Counted from the first letter of the stretch, positions 50,130 to 60,961 are shown. The stretch is 64,000 nt of DNA from an uncultured Craurococcus sp. (GCA_902805545.1 CADCTD010000003.1:21391-85390), one strand, 5' to 3'. The notes: generated by a model from the letters alone, not told the origin. Program-made: numbers and translations.

Positions 50130-50989
50130 CTCAGGGTCGGGTCGAGCCGGTCGCGCAGCCAGTCGCCGAGCACCGAGACGGAGAAGGTCGTCAGCACGAT
50201 CACCGCCGCCGGCGAGAGCAGGATCCAGGGAGCACGGGTGAGATATTCCCGTCCGTAGCCGACCATGGAGCCGAGCGAGGTCTCCGGCGGCTGCACGCCG
50301 AGGCCGAGGAAGGAGAGGCCGCTCTCGAGCAGGATGATCTCGGGGAAGGCGAGCGTCATCGAGACGATCAGCGTCGAGGCGATGTTCGGCAGCACATGAC
50401 GGCCATAGACGCGCCAGGGCGAGGCGCCGAGCTGCCGCACCGCCGCCGCGTAGCCCTGCGCGCCGGCGCTGATGACGAGGCCGCGCGCGATCCGCGCATA
50501 GCGCTCCCAGGCATGCAGGCCGAGCAGGCAGATGAAGAGCGTCAGCGAATTGCCGAAGAAGGCGAGCACCGCGAGCGCCAGGATGAGGAAGGGCAGGCTC
50601 GCCGAGAAATCGACCAGGGCGAGGACCACCTGCTCGACCAGGCCGCGGAAATGCGCCGCCAGCACGCCGAGCGAGGTGCCGATCAGCGCGCCGATGATGG
50701 TCGCCCCGAAGGCGATCAGCAGGCTCATGCGGATCGAGAAGATCAGGCGCGAGAGCACGTCCCGCCCCAGCTCGTCGGTGCCGAGCGGGTGCAGCATGGT
50801 CGCCCCGGGCGGCGCCAGGCGGTTGCGGAGGTCGAGCGCGGTATAGGCATAGGGCGCGATGACATCGGCCAGCAGCGCGATGCCGAGCATCAGCGAGAGC
50901 CAGGCGATGGCGAAGACCACCAGCACCGGCCAGCGCCGCCGCCGCTTCCCCTCGCTGATCAGCCCGACCGGAAGTGCGATCCCCGACAT
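50126..50989 (-). CDS. ABC transporter permease, DppC/OppC type
   Basis: This 287-residue inner-membrane permease has an N-terminal helix, then the DppC hallmark HPLGTDELGRDVLSRLIFSI, five further helices and the EAA-type loop (AAVRQLGASPWRVYGRHVLPN). It pairs with the DppB-type subunit encoded just upstream. The ATG at 50989 lies 1 nt after the stop of that gene; a longer frame to 51028 has no supporting features. It is the last gene of a seven-gene operon with two binding proteins, two ATPases and a sulfatase-like enzyme. Confidence 0.95.
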   Translation of the reverse strand: MSGIALPVGLISEGKRRRRWPVLVVFAIAWLSLMLGIALLADVIAPYAYTALDLRNRLAPPGATMLHPLGTDELGRDVLSRLIFSIRMSLLIAFGATIIGALIGTSLGVLAAHFRGLVEQVVLALVDFSASLPFLILALAVLAFFGNSLTLFICLLGLHAWERYARIARGLVISAGAQGYAAAVRQLGASPWRVYGRHVLPNIASTLIVSMTLAFPEIILLESGLSFLGLGVQPPETSLGSMVGYGREYLTRAPWILLSPAAVIVLTTFSVSVLGDWLRDRLDPTLS

Positions 50990-50990
50990 C

Positions 50991-51914
50991 TCAGGCCGTC
51001 CTCTGCCGCAGCCGCGGGTCGAGCGCACCGTAGAGCAGGTCGACCACGAGATTGGCCGTCACCATGGTCGCCGCCACCAGCAGCAGGATGCACTGCACCA
51101 CCGCGAGGTCCCGGTTGGCGACGGCCACCACCAGCAGCCGCCCGACGCCGGGCCAGGAGAAGACGCTCTCCACCACCACGGCGCCCGCGATCAGGCTGCC
51201 GACCATGAAGCCGATGATGGTGACGGTCGGGATCGCCGCATTCGGCAGCGCATGGCCCCAGACCACCGCCCGCCAGGGCACGCCCTTGGCGGACGCCGTG
51301 CGGATATAGGGCTGGCCCAGCACCTCCAGCATCGCGCTCCGGGTGAAGCGGGCCAGCACCGCCGCACCGCCGACGCCCATGGTGACGATGGGGAGGATGG
51401 CATGGCGCCAGCTCTCCTGCCCGCCCGAGGGCAGCCAGCCGAGCTGGACGGCGAAGACCAGCACCAGCAGCAGGCCGAGCACGAAGGAGGGCACGGTGAA
51501 GCCGGCGACGGCGAGCATCATCACCGCGCGGTCGATAAAGGAGTTGCGGTGCAGCGCCGCGGTGATCCCGGCCGGTATGCCGAGGCCGAGCTTGATCAGC
51601 AGCGCCGGCACCGTCAGCGCCAGCGTCGCCGGGATGCGCTCCACGACCAGGGCGATGGCATCCCGCCCGTCGCGCATGGACCGGCCGAGATCGCCGCTGA
51701 GGATGGCGCCGAAATAGTGGAAGTACTGCAGCCAGAGCGGCTCCTCGAGCCCCCAGGCGCGGCGGAATGCGGCGATGGCCTCGGGCGGCGCGTCGGCGCC
51801 CATGATGATCTGCGCCGGGTCGCCCGAAAGGCGCAGCACGACGAAGGCGAAGCTCACCACCATGACGATGGTGATGGCGGCGCGCAGCAGGCGGAAGCCG
51901 AAGAAGCGGAGCAT
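50991..51914 (-). CDS. ABC transporter permease, DppB/OppB type
   Basis: This 307-residue permease has the typical N-terminus FFGFRLLRAAITIVMVVSFA, the periplasmic LSGDPAQIIMGADAPPEAI region and the EAA-type loop (RTASAKGVPWRAVVWGHALP). The last helix is followed by YGALDPRLR, as in the family. With the DppC-type subunit it forms the channel. It starts 2 nt after the second ATPase gene's stop. Confidence 0.95.
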   Translation of the reverse strand: MLRFFGFRLLRAAITIVMVVSFAFVVLRLSGDPAQIIMGADAPPEAIAAFRRAWGLEEPLWLQYFHYFGAILSGDLGRSMRDGRDAIALVVERIPATLALTVPALLIKLGLGIPAGITAALHRNSFIDRAVMMLAVAGFTVPSFVLGLLLVLVFAVQLGWLPSGGQESWRHAILPIVTMGVGGAAVLARFTRSAMLEVLGQPYIRTASAKGVPWRAVVWGHALPNAAIPTVTIIGFMVGSLIAGAVVVESVFSWPGVGRLLVVAVANRDLAVVQCILLLVAATMVTANLVVDLLYGALDPRLRQRTA

Positions 51915-51916
51915 GC

Positions 51917-52953
51917 TCAGGCAGCCCTCATGGCTTCGGCCGGCCGGTCCGGCCCGCCGCGCCGGGCGGCGCTCCGGCCATCGGACGGCGCGGGGGCATC
52001 ACCCTGCGCCACATGGCAGGCGACATGGCGGCCGTCGCCGGGACGCGGCTTCAGCACCGGGTCCTCCCGGGCGCAGAGCGCGACGGCGGCGGGGCAGCGC
52101 GGGTGGAAGGCGCAGCCGCTCGGCCGGTCGGCCGGGTTGGGCGGGTCGCCCTGCAGCAGGATGCGCCGCTGCCGGCGGCCGGGATGCGGGATGGCGGAAA
52201 CCAGGGCCTGGGCATAAGGGTGCGCCGGGTCGTGCAGCACCGCATCCGGCTCGCCCTCCTCGACGATGCGGCCGAGATACATCACCGCCACCCGGTGGCT
52301 CACCTGCCGCACCGCGCGCAGGTCGTGGCTGACGAAGAGGATCGCGGTGCCGAGCCGCGCCTGCAGCTCGACCAGCAGGTTCATCACCTGCGCCTGGATG
52401 GAGACGTCGAGGGCGCTGATCGGCTCGTCGCAGACCAGCACCGCCGGGTCGGTGGCCAGCGCACGGGCGAGCACGGCGCGCTGGCGCTGGCCGCCCGAGA
52501 GCTCATGCGGGTAGCGCCCGGCCTGGTCGGGGCGCAGGCCGACATCGCCGAGCAGCCGCGCGACCCGCCCGTCGCGGTCTCCGATGCCATGGATCTCCAG
52601 CGGCTCGGCGACCTGCGCGCCGATGGTCATGCGCCGGTCGAGCGCGCCGAGCGGGTCCTGGAAGACCATCTGCATCCGCGCCCGCAGCGCGCGCCAGGCC
52701 GGTGTGCCGGGGCCGGGCATCGGCCTGCCCTCGAAGGCGACGCTGCCGGCATCGGGCCGCTCCAGCCCCAGCACCAGGCGGCCGGTGGTCGACTTGCCGC
52801 AGCCGCTCTCGCCGACCAGGCCAAGGGTGCGGCCCTGTTCGAGGCTGAGGGAGACGCCGTCCACGGCCCTCACCTCGACCGGGCGGCCGAAGAGGCCGCG
52901 ACGCATGGCGTAGCGACGGGTGAGGCCGGTGGCCTCGAGCAGGGGCGTGCCCG

Positions 52954-52957
<4 letters not shown>
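51917..52957 (-). CDS. ABC transporter ATP-binding protein, OppF/DppF type
   Basis: The 346-residue ATPase has Walker A GESGCGKST, Q-loop MVFQDPLGALDRRMT, signature LSGGQRQRAVLARAL, Walker B VLVCDEPISALD and switch histidine FVSHDLRAV. The C-terminal oligopeptide/dipeptide domain has PSGCAFHPRCP and two further cysteines (LCARED, VACHV), which in relatives can bind an Fe-S cluster. The last 25 residues are Arg/Ala-rich. The ATG overlaps the stop of the OppD-type gene. Confidence 0.95.
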
Positions 52958-53914
<957 letters not shown>

Positions 53915-53922
<8 letters not shown>

Positions 53923-55489
53923 CCCAATTGCCCGGGCGGAAATCCATCAGGAAGGACTGCGCCGCGCGCCAGCGGATCGCCCGGCGCTTGCCGGTGAAGT
54001 TGGCCGCCTGGTGCAGCATGGCATAGGCCGGGTCCTCCTCCTCCAGAATGGTCAGCAGGCGGCGCATGGCGGCGCGGCGGCGGCCCTGGTCCATCTCCGT
54101 CTCCAGCGCCTCGACGGCGGCGAAGGCGTCCTCGTTCCGCCATTCATTGGTCGCGGGGTGGGAGCCGTTGCGGCCCCAGACGCCCGGCATGTTGGAGACG
54201 GGATCGGCGATGAAGACGGTGCTGGACCAGTCGCGCAGCGCGCGGCCCGGCCCGGCTTCCAGCACCTGGCTCCAGTTCTCCCGCATCTGGATCTGCACGT
54301 TGAGGCCGGCGGCGCGCCAGCCCTCCACCAGCACCTGCGCGGTCGGCGTCTGCGCGGTGTAGTAGTTGTTCAGCAGGCGATAGGGGATCGTCTCGCCCTT
54401 GTAGCCGGCGGCGCGGACCAGGGCGCGGGCCTCGGCGAGGTCGAAGCGGGGCTGCGGCCAGTCCTCCAGGTACATCCCGCCATAGAAGGGGAATTGCATC
54501 CCGCGCGGCACCTCGGTGCGCCCGGCCCAGAGCCCCTCGATGATCGCGGCGCGGTCGATCGAGAGCGAGAGGGCGCGGCGGATGCGCGGATCCTCGAGTT
54601 GCGGATGGGTCTTGTCGAAGGTGATGAAGCGGTGGTTGGCGATCAACCCGCCCTGCACCTCGAAGCCCCGGTTGCGTTCGATCTCGGCGATCTGGTCGGG
54701 CGGGACGTCGCAGGCGAAGTCGTATTCGCCGGAGAGGAGCCCCGCGATGCGCGCCGCGACTTCCGGCACCTCCAGGAAGCGGATGCGCCTCAAGGGCGGG
54801 CGGCCGCCCCAGTATTCGTCGAAGGCCTCGAGGATGAGGGCATTGTCGGGCCGGAACTCCGCCACGCGATAGGGGCCGGTGCCGACCGGGCGGCGGGCCC
54901 AGGCGAGCCAGCTCTCCGCCTCCTCCAGGCTGCGGCGGGAGGTGACGATGCCGATGCGGTGGCCGAGGCGCTTGTCGAGCGCCGGATCGGGCCGCCCGGT
55001 GACGAAGCGCAGCCGGTGGCGGCCGAGCACCTCGACCGAGAGGCCGGGGAAGACGGCGCGGCCCTGCGCCCGCACCTCCCGCGGCACCCGGGCGGCGATG
55101 CCTGCCTCGCCGCCGAAGAGGCGCTCCGGACCGAAGGAGGCGGCGACATCCTCCGCCGTCATCTCGTCGCCATTGTGGAAGCGGACGCCAGGGCGCAGCT
55201 CCACCTCCACCCGCCGCTCATCCACCCGGTCCCAGCGCAGGGCAAGGCCGGGGCGGGGCTTCAGCGTGCCGATCCAGTCGGTATCGACCAGCGGCTCCGT
55301 GTAGCAGGCGAAGTGGCGGGTGCCGACGTTGGAATTCTCCCGCGCGATGTCGAGCGTGTTGCTGTTGGCGATCTTCTGCACCGCCACGGTGATGGCGGGC
55401 CGCGCATCCTGCGCCAGCGCCAGCCGCGGCAGTGCCGGCGCGGCCAAGGGAGCAGCCAGGGCCGCCAGCGCGCTCCGGCGGGAGAGCAC
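53915..55489 (-). CDS. Solute-binding protein, family 5 (first of a paralogous pair)
   Basis: This 524-residue periplasmic binding protein has a signal peptide ending LPRLALAQ. Family 5 blocks are VELRPGVRFHNGDEMTAEDV, TGPYRVAEFRPDNALI and EYWGGRPPLRRIRFLEVPEV. It is clearly a duplicate of the neighbouring protein at 55493-57112: both have an AVQKI(A/S)NSNTL segment at the mature N-terminus and a YRLLNNYYT segment. Divergence suggests the two recognise related but different ligands for one transporter. The stop overlaps the OppD-type gene. Confidence 0.94.
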
Positions 55490-55492
55490 GGC

Positions 55493-57112
55493 TCAGGCCC
55501 CCCAGTTGCCGCTGCGGAAGTCCATGGCGAAGGCGGGTGCGGACTTCCAGCGGATGTCGCGGCGCTTCGCCGTGAAGGTCGCGTTCTGGTGCAGCACCGT
55601 ATAGGCGGGGTCCTCGCGCTCGGCGATCTCCAGCATGCGGCGGAAGACGGCCTTGCGCCGGGCGCGATCCGTGCTCGTCTCCAGCTCGACCGAGAGGCGG
55701 TTGAACTCCTCGTTCGTCCACTCGCCGACCTGCTGCTGCTGCCCGTTCGGCCCATGCTGGTTGACGAGGGAGGAGACCGGGTCGCTGAACAGGCCGGAAT
55801 TCGACCAGTCCCGCACCGCCCGCGTCGGCGAGCGCTCCAGGATCTGCGACCAGTTCTCCTTCATCTCGATCTGCACGTTCAGCCCGGCGGCGCGCCACAT
55901 CTCGGTCAGCACCTGCGCCGTCGTGGTCTGGTTGGTGTAGTAGTTGTTCAGCAGGCGGTAGGGGATCGGGTCGCCCCGGTAGCCCGCCTCGCGCAGCAGC
56001 CGGCGGGCCTCGGCCGGGTCGTAGTTTGGCACCGCCCAGTCGGCCTGGAACATGTCGCCGTAGAATTCCCATTGCAGGCCGCGCGGGATGCTGGTGCGCC
56101 CGGCCCAGAGGCTGTCGACGATCGCCTGCCGGTCGATCGCATGGGTGAAGGCGCGGCGCACGCGCGCGTCGCGCAGCACGGGGTGGTTCCTGTCGAACAC
56201 CGTCAGCCGGTGGTTCGGGATGGTGCCGCCCTGCACCTCGAAGGCGCGGTTGCGCTCGATGCCGGCGATCTGGTCCGGCGGGATGTCGCAGGCGAAGTGG
56301 TACTCGCCCGAGAGCAGCCCGTTCACGCGGGAGGAGACCTCCGGCACCTCGACGAAGCGAAGCTGCCGCAGCGGCGGGCGGCCGCCCCAGTACTCGTCAT
56401 GCGCGACCAGGGTGAGCGAGTGGTCGGCGCGGAACTCGGCGATCCTGTAGGGGCCGGTGGTGACCGGCTGGCGCGACCAGTCGAGCCAGGTGGCGGCCTC
56501 GGCGAAGCCGCGCCGGCTGCCGATCTCGGAGCCGGAACGCGCGAGCCGCCCCTCCAGCGTGACATCCGGCGTGCGGTTGATCCAGCGCACCGTGTAGCGG
56601 TCCACCACCTCGATCCGCTCGAAGCCGGGGAAGGAGCGGTTGGCCACCGCCGGCACCTCGATCGGCAGCTCCTTCCCGGCCCGGCCGGGATTGACCTCGC
56701 CGACCCGGATGGTGCTGCCGCTGTTCGGCCCGCCCGGGCCGAACATGCGCTCGTTGCCGAAGGAGAAGGCGACGTCCTCGGCCGTCATCTCATCGCCGTT
56801 GTGGAAGCGCACGCCCTGGCGGAGCTTGAGCTCCACCACGCTGTCGCTGATCCGCCGCGCCTCGGTGGCGAGGACCGGGATGGTCCTCAGCCGGTTCGCG
56901 TAGTCGCGCCCCAGCAGCCCCTCCCAGAGCGAGGTCTGCATCACCCGCTCGCCGACATTGGACTGCTCGCGCAGCGGCTCCAGGGTGTTGGAGTTGCTGA
57001 TCTTCTGCACCGCGACGGTGATGCTCGGCCGCTGATCGGACTGGCCGATGGCGAAGCGCGGCAGGCCGGCCGCGAGCGCGGTTCCGGCGATGAGGCTGCG
57101 ACGGTCGATCAT
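55493..57112 (-). CDS. Solute-binding protein, family 5 (second of a paralogous pair)
   Basis: This 539-residue precursor has a signal peptide with a twin-arginine-like start MIDRRSLIAGTALAAGLPRF and the same family 5 layout as its downstream copy: LRQGVRFHNGDEMTAEDVAF, TTGPYRIAEFRADHSLTLVA and EYWGGRPPLRQLRFVEVPEV. It has an extra insertion (FGPGGPNSGSTIRVGEVNPG) near residue 130. Its ATG overlaps the sulfatase stop (ATGA), and the paralogous gene starts 3 nt after its stop. Both genes feed the same permease and ATPase set. Confidence 0.94.
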   Translation of the reverse strand: MIDRRSLIAGTALAAGLPRFAIGQSDQRPSITVAVQKISNSNTLEPLREQSNVGERVMQTSLWEGLLGRDYANRLRTIPVLATEARRISDSVVELKLRQGVRFHNGDEMTAEDVAFSFGNERMFGPGGPNSGSTIRVGEVNPGRAGKELPIEVPAVANRSFPGFERIEVVDRYTVRWINRTPDVTLEGRLARSGSEIGSRRGFAEAATWLDWSRQPVTTGPYRIAEFRADHSLTLVAHDEYWGGRPPLRQLRFVEVPEVSSRVNGLLSGEYHFACDIPPDQIAGIERNRAFEVQGGTIPNHRLTVFDRNHPVLRDARVRRAFTHAIDRQAIVDSLWAGRTSIPRGLQWEFYGDMFQADWAVPNYDPAEARRLLREAGYRGDPIPYRLLNNYYTNQTTTAQVLTEMWRAAGLNVQIEMKENWSQILERSPTRAVRDWSNSGLFSDPVSSLVNQHGPNGQQQQVGEWTNEEFNRLSVELETSTDRARRKAVFRRMLEIAEREDPAYTVLHQNATFTAKRRDIRWKSAPAFAMDFRSGNWGA

Positions 57113-58650
57113 GCGTGGGTCCCCCGGTCTTCGAGCCCATCGGGCGTGGCGCGATAGGCGGTCAGCGTGCGTTCGGCATGGCGCAGCCGCCAGGACAGGG
57201 CGCGCTGCGCATACTCCTTCACCAGCCCGGCATGCTCCGGGCTGTCGGCGAGGTTGGCGAACTGGTGCGGGTCCCGCTCCAGGTCGAAGAAGAGCGGCGG
57301 CAGGGCGGCGAAATGCACGTATTTGTACCGCCCGTCCTGGATGGCGCAGAGGCTGCACTCGTCCATGGGCAGGCCGAGGTCGCTCTCCGGCTTCGAGTAG
57401 AAGACGTCGCGGAAGTCGAACTCGTAGTGCAGCGCGTCGCGCCAGCCCTTGGGCGCGCCGCCCTGCAGCAGCGGCGCGAGCGAGGCGCCGTCGCAGGCGC
57501 GCGGGATCTCGCCGCCCAGTGCCTCGAGGATGGTCGGCATCAGGTCGATGCTCTCGGTCGGCGCGCTCTCCACCGCGCCGGGGCGCGTCGGCCGCCCGGC
57601 CTCCTTCACCACCAGCGGGATGCGGAAGCTCTCGTCGAAATAGCCGATCTTGCCCAGCAGCCAGTGGTCGCCGAGCTGCTCGCCATGGTCGGAGGTGAAC
57701 ACCACCATGGTGTCCTCCCACTGCCCCGTCTCCTCGAGATAAGCGAAGACGCGGCCGAGATTGTCGTCGATCTCGCTGATCAGCCCGGCATAGGTGGCAC
57801 GCATCAGCCGCACCGAGGCCTCGTCGAGCCCCGTCGCCGCGCCGCCCGCGCCATGGAAGAAGGATCCCTGGCCGATGCCGCGCAGGTAGAAGTCGAGCAG
57901 CGGGTGCTGCCTCGCCTCGTCGCGCCAGTCGGCGGCGCGCACGGGCCCCGGCATCTCGGACGGCGCGTACATGGCGTTGTAGGGCGCGGGCGCGATGAAG
58001 GGCGGGTGCGGGCGGTAGTAGCCGAGATGCAGGAACCAGGGCTTGCCGTTGGTCCCCTTCAGGTAGGTCAGGGCGCGATCGGTGAAATAGGCGGTGTCCG
58101 ACAGTTCGGCCGGGATGCGGCAGGGGCGGTCGGTGGCGCCGGGCACGGCATCCTCGCCGGCGGGCAGCCAGATGTCCTCGCGCCGCTCCGGCAGCGCGTA
58201 GCCCTTATGGGCGAGCCAGCCGAAATACCCGTCCATCGTCGGCTCGAAGGCACCGACGCTGCGGAAGCCCTCCATCAGGTCGCCGAGATAGGTGAAGCGC
58301 GGGTCCCGCGGGCCGGTGGTGCGCGGGTCCGGCGTCGTCGTCGTGTAGCCGATCAGCGCCGGGTCGTAGCCGATGCGGCGCAGCGCCTTGCCGAGATTCA
58401 TGTGCCGCGCATCGAGCGGCACGGTGTTCTGCACCGCCCGGTGGTTCATCAGGTAGAGGCCGGTGAGCAGGCTGGCCCGCGCCGGACCGCAGGGCACCGT
58501 CGTCGTCACATGGTTGCGGAAGGTGACGCCCTCGCGGCAGAGCCGGTCGAGATTGGGCGTGCGCAGGAAATCCGCCCCGAGCCAGGGCACGAAATCCGCC
58601 CGCCACTGGTCCACAACGATGAGGAGCACGTTCCGCGGTCGCTGCATCAT
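57109..58650 (-). CDS. Sulfatase / phosphonate monoester hydrolase-like enzyme
   Basis: This 513-residue alkaline-phosphatase-superfamily hydrolase has no signal peptide, so it probably acts in the cytosol. Metal ligands are in LLIVVDQWRADF (D14) and VVFTSDHGEQLGDH. The sulfatase signature CGPARASLLTG starts with C54, to be converted to formylglycine. The cytosolic location, the DQWRAD form and the length resemble phosphonate monoester hydrolases and choline-sulfatase-like enzymes. It is the first gene of the operon with a dipeptide-type transporter and two binding proteins, so imported sulfate or phosphonate esters are the likely substrate class. The first two codons are both ATG. Confidence 0.92.
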   Translation of the reverse strand: MMQRPRNVLLIVVDQWRADFVPWLGADFLRTPNLDRLCREGVTFRNHVTTTVPCGPARASLLTGLYLMNHRAVQNTVPLDARHMNLGKALRRIGYDPALIGYTTTTPDPRTTGPRDPRFTYLGDLMEGFRSVGAFEPTMDGYFGWLAHKGYALPERREDIWLPAGEDAVPGATDRPCRIPAELSDTAYFTDRALTYLKGTNGKPWFLHLGYYRPHPPFIAPAPYNAMYAPSEMPGPVRAADWRDEARQHPLLDFYLRGIGQGSFFHGAGGAATGLDEASVRLMRATYAGLISEIDDNLGRVFAYLEETGQWEDTMVVFTSDHGEQLGDHWLLGKIGYFDESFRIPLVVKEAGRPTRPGAVESAPTESIDLMPTILEALGGEIPRACDGASLAPLLQGGAPKGWRDALHYEFDFRDVFYSKPESDLGLPMDECSLCAIQDGRYKYVHFAALPPLFFDLERDPHQFANLADSPEHAGLVKEYAQRALSWRLRHAERTLTAYRATPDGLEDRGTHA

Positions 58651-58751
58651 TTGTCCCTCTCCGAGCGGGGCCGATAGCGCATGCTGCTTGACGGGCGGAT
58701 GGCGGTTCGGCGTCCATTCGATGACAGCTTGCGGGTTGCCCGTCTTGGGCG

Positions 58752-58766
58752 GTTGAATGCGTCAAC
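58752..58766. promoter_or_regulatory. 15-bp inverted repeat in the promoter region of the dehydrogenase gene
   Basis: GTTGA-ATGCG-TCAAC is a perfect inverted repeat with a 5-nt centre, 17 nt before the start of the dehydrogenase and directly upstream of its GGAGGAA ribosome-binding site. It sits in the divergent gap with the sulfatase operon, where a repressor could bind. The assignment is from symmetry and place only. Confidence 0.45.
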
Positions 58767-58783
58767 AACCGGAGGAAACGTCG

Positions 58784-59866
58784 ATGCGCGCAGCCATCTT
58801 CCGCCAGGGCGATCTGGTGGTGGACACCATCCCCGACCCCGAGCTCGGCGAGGGCCAGGTGCTGGTCCGCACGCGCGCCTGCGGCATCTGCGGCTCCGAC
58901 CTCCACGCCGCCAAGCACGCGCAGGAATTCGCCGAGCTGTCCGCCCGCAGCGGCGGGCGCTTCGGCATGCCGGCCGATCGCGATGTGGTGTTCGGCCATG
59001 AGTTCGTCGGCGAGGTGGTGGCGAACGGGCCGGGCACCGAAGGGCGCTTCCCGCCCGGCACCCTCGTCACCTCCATGCCGCTGACCATCCGGGGCACGAC
59101 GGTGCAGGGCATCGGCTACAACCCGGAGGTGGCCGGCGCCTTCGCCGAGTACATGCCGCTCGCCGAGCGCATGCTGCTGCCGCTGCCGGAGGGGATGGAG
59201 CCGGACCACGCGGCGATGGTGGAGCCGATGGCGGTCGGCCTGCACGCCGTCAACTTCGCGCATATGACGGAGGCGGACGTGCCGCTCGTCATCGGCTGCG
59301 GGCCGGTCGGGCTGGCGGTGATCGCGGCGCTGAAGCTGCGCGGCGCGGGGCCGATCATCGCCTCCGACTACTCGCCGGCGCGGCGGGCGCTGGCCGAGCG
59401 GATGGGGGCGACGGTGGTGGTCGACCCGGCCCGCGACTCACCCTATGCGGCGCTGGAGGCGGCGGTGACGCCGGCGGGCTTCGACCCCGCACGCTATGCG
59501 CAGCTCTTCGGCAGCGGGCCGCGGCGGCGGCCGGCCGTCGCCTTCGAATGCGTCGGCATCCCCGGCGTCGTGCAGCAGATCATGGAGGGCGCGCCGGCGG
59601 GTGCGCGCATCGTCGTCGTCGGCGTCTGCATGCAGCCGGACCGCATCGAGCCCTTCTTCGGCATCATCAAGCAGATCAGCCTGCAATTCGTGCTGGCCTA
59701 CACGCCGGAGGAGTTCCGCGAGACGCTCGGCCACATCGCCGCCGGGCGGATGGATGTGGCGCCGCTCGTCACCGGGCGGACGGGGCTGGATGGCGTGCGC
59801 CAGGCCTTCCAGGACCTCGCCAATCCGGAGCGGCACGCGAAGATCCTGGTCGAGCCCTGGCGCTAG
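58784..59866 (+). CDS. Zinc-dependent alcohol dehydrogenase family protein (MDR), without structural zinc lobe
   Basis: This 360-residue medium-chain dehydrogenase has the catalytic zinc site (CGICGSDLHA, GHEFVGEV) and a Rossmann NAD(P) motif VIGCGPVGLAVIAAL. The usual four-cysteine structural zinc loop is absent between GHE and GAFAEYMPL; that segment has no cysteine. An insertion of about 20 residues follows the catalytic Cys (KHAQEFAELSARSGG). The ATG at 58784 follows GGAGGAAACG well. The substrate is unknown. It is divergent from the sulfatase operon and could metabolise a product of it, but nothing proves this. Confidence 0.92.
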   Translation: MRAAIFRQGDLVVDTIPDPELGEGQVLVRTRACGICGSDLHAAKHAQEFAELSARSGGRFGMPADRDVVFGHEFVGEVVANGPGTEGRFPPGTLVTSMPLTIRGTTVQGIGYNPEVAGAFAEYMPLAERMLLPLPEGMEPDHAAMVEPMAVGLHAVNFAHMTEADVPLVIGCGPVGLAVIAALKLRGAGPIIASDYSPARRALAERMGATVVVDPARDSPYAALEAAVTPAGFDPARYAQLFGSGPRRRPAVAFECVGIPGVVQQIMEGAPAGARIVVVGVCMQPDRIEPFFGIIKQISLQFVLAYTPEEFRETLGHIAAGRMDVAPLVTGRTGLDGVRQAFQDLANPERHAKILVEPWR

Positions 59867-60447
59867 CCCCGGCGCAGCAGCCGCCTCGCCGCGGCGAGGC
59901 GCAGGCGGAGGCCCGGGCCGCCGCCGCCGCGCAGGGCGCGCCAGCCTGTCGCCAGCAGCGCCCGCCCCGCCGCGCGGAGGCGATGGACGAAGGCCCGCGC
60001 CGCCACCCAGGCCGGGATGCCCTCCAGCAGCGCATGCCCATAGGCCAGCAGGCGCACCGCGCGGTCATAGGCCCAGGCGAAGGCGGGCACCTGCAGCATC
60101 TTCGGCCGGGCGATGGCGAAGAGCCGGGCGGAGAAGGCGACGCCCAGCACCTTCGCCCCCAGCAGCAGCAGCACGCCGAGCACGAAGTGCCCGTGCAGGA
60201 AGAGCCAGAGCTCGCCGAGCTTCAGCAGCGGGATGACGGCGAGGAAGGGCAGCACGAAGACCACCACCACCATCCGCGGGCTGAGCCGCGCCACCAGCCG
60301 CTCCGCCAGCGCGAAGACCGGCAGGCGCGACAGCGCCTGGCCGAGCGCCATCAGCCAGCGCCAGAGCGTCGCCTCCAGCAGCACCGCGGCGAGCGCGAGC
60401 AGGATGATGGAAGCATGCGCGATGCGGCGAGGCAGGGGCCGGTTCAT
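59863..60447 (-). CDS. Hypothetical membrane protein
   Basis: This 194-residue protein has three or four hydrophobic helices in its first 115 residues (ASIILLALAAVLLEATLW, MVVVVFVLPFLAVIPLL, HGHFVLGVLLLLGAKVLGVA). A strongly basic C-terminal half follows (RAFVHRLRAAGRALLATGW, RLRLAAARRLLRR). The central KLGELWLFLHGHFVLG segment looks conserved in alphaproteobacterial proteins of unknown function. It overlaps the end of the convergent dehydrogenase gene by 4 bp and lies 24 nt downstream of the flavodoxin-like gene on the same strand, so it may belong to that operon. Confidence 0.8.
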   Translation of the reverse strand: MNRPLPRRIAHASIILLALAAVLLEATLWRWLMALGQALSRLPVFALAERLVARLSPRMVVVVFVLPFLAVIPLLKLGELWLFLHGHFVLGVLLLLGAKVLGVAFSARLFAIARPKMLQVPAFAWAYDRAVRLLAYGHALLEGIPAWVAARAFVHRLRAAGRALLATGWRALRGGGGPGLRLRLAAARRLLRRG

Positions 60448-60471
60448 CCGCTGGAGCCTAGCACGGGAGCG

Positions 60472-60957
60472 TCAATAGATCCCCATGGCCAGCCCGGCGC
60501 CGAGCGCCGCGCCCAGCTCCTCGCAGCGCTGCAGCTCCTCGGGCGGGATGGTCTTCGGGGCGAGGATCGCCTCCGGCGTCTGCGCCCGCGTGCAGAGGAT
60601 CAGCGGCTCCGCCACCGGCCGCAGCCGCCAGCCGGTGGCGATGCGGGCGATCTGCCGCGCGGCGTTGCTGCCGTCGCTGCCGGCGCAGATCATCGCCGCA
60701 TAGGGGCGGCCATTCACCCGGTCGAGCACGGGGTAGTAGCTGCGGTCGAAGAAGTCCTTCATCAGCCCGGCCATGGCGGCGAGGTTCTCCGGCGTGGCGA
60801 AGACGTAGCCATCGGCCGCGAGCACATCCGCGGGCCCGGCCTCGGCCGCCGGCAGCAGGCGCACCTGCACCTCGCCCGCGGCGCCGCGGGCGGCGGCCTC
60901 GGCCATCTGCCGGGCGCCGCCGGTCATGCTGTGCCAGACGAGGAGGAGCGTCCTCAC
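60472..60957 (-). CDS. Flavodoxin / NAD(P)H-dependent FMN reductase family protein
   Basis: This 161-residue flavodoxin-fold protein starts at a GTG (VRTLLLVWHSMTGGARQMAE). The phosphate-binding loop HSMTGGARQMAEA and the FMN-ring loops ATPENLAAMAGLMKDFFDR and ICAGSDGSNAARQI are visible. It would bind FMN and pass electrons in the cytosol. It begins 4 nt downstream of a 2Fe-2S ferredoxin gene, which in turn overlaps a coiled-coil lipoprotein gene, so the two redox proteins are probably partners. The substrate or acceptor is unknown. Confidence 0.88.
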   Translation of the reverse strand: MRTLLLVWHSMTGGARQMAEAAARGAAGEVQVRLLPAAEAGPADVLAADGYVFATPENLAAMAGLMKDFFDRSYYPVLDRVNGRPYAAMICAGSDGSNAARQIARIATGWRLRPVAEPLILCTRAQTPEAILAPKTIPPEELQRCEELGAALGAGLAMGIY

Positions 60958-60961
60958 CGCC

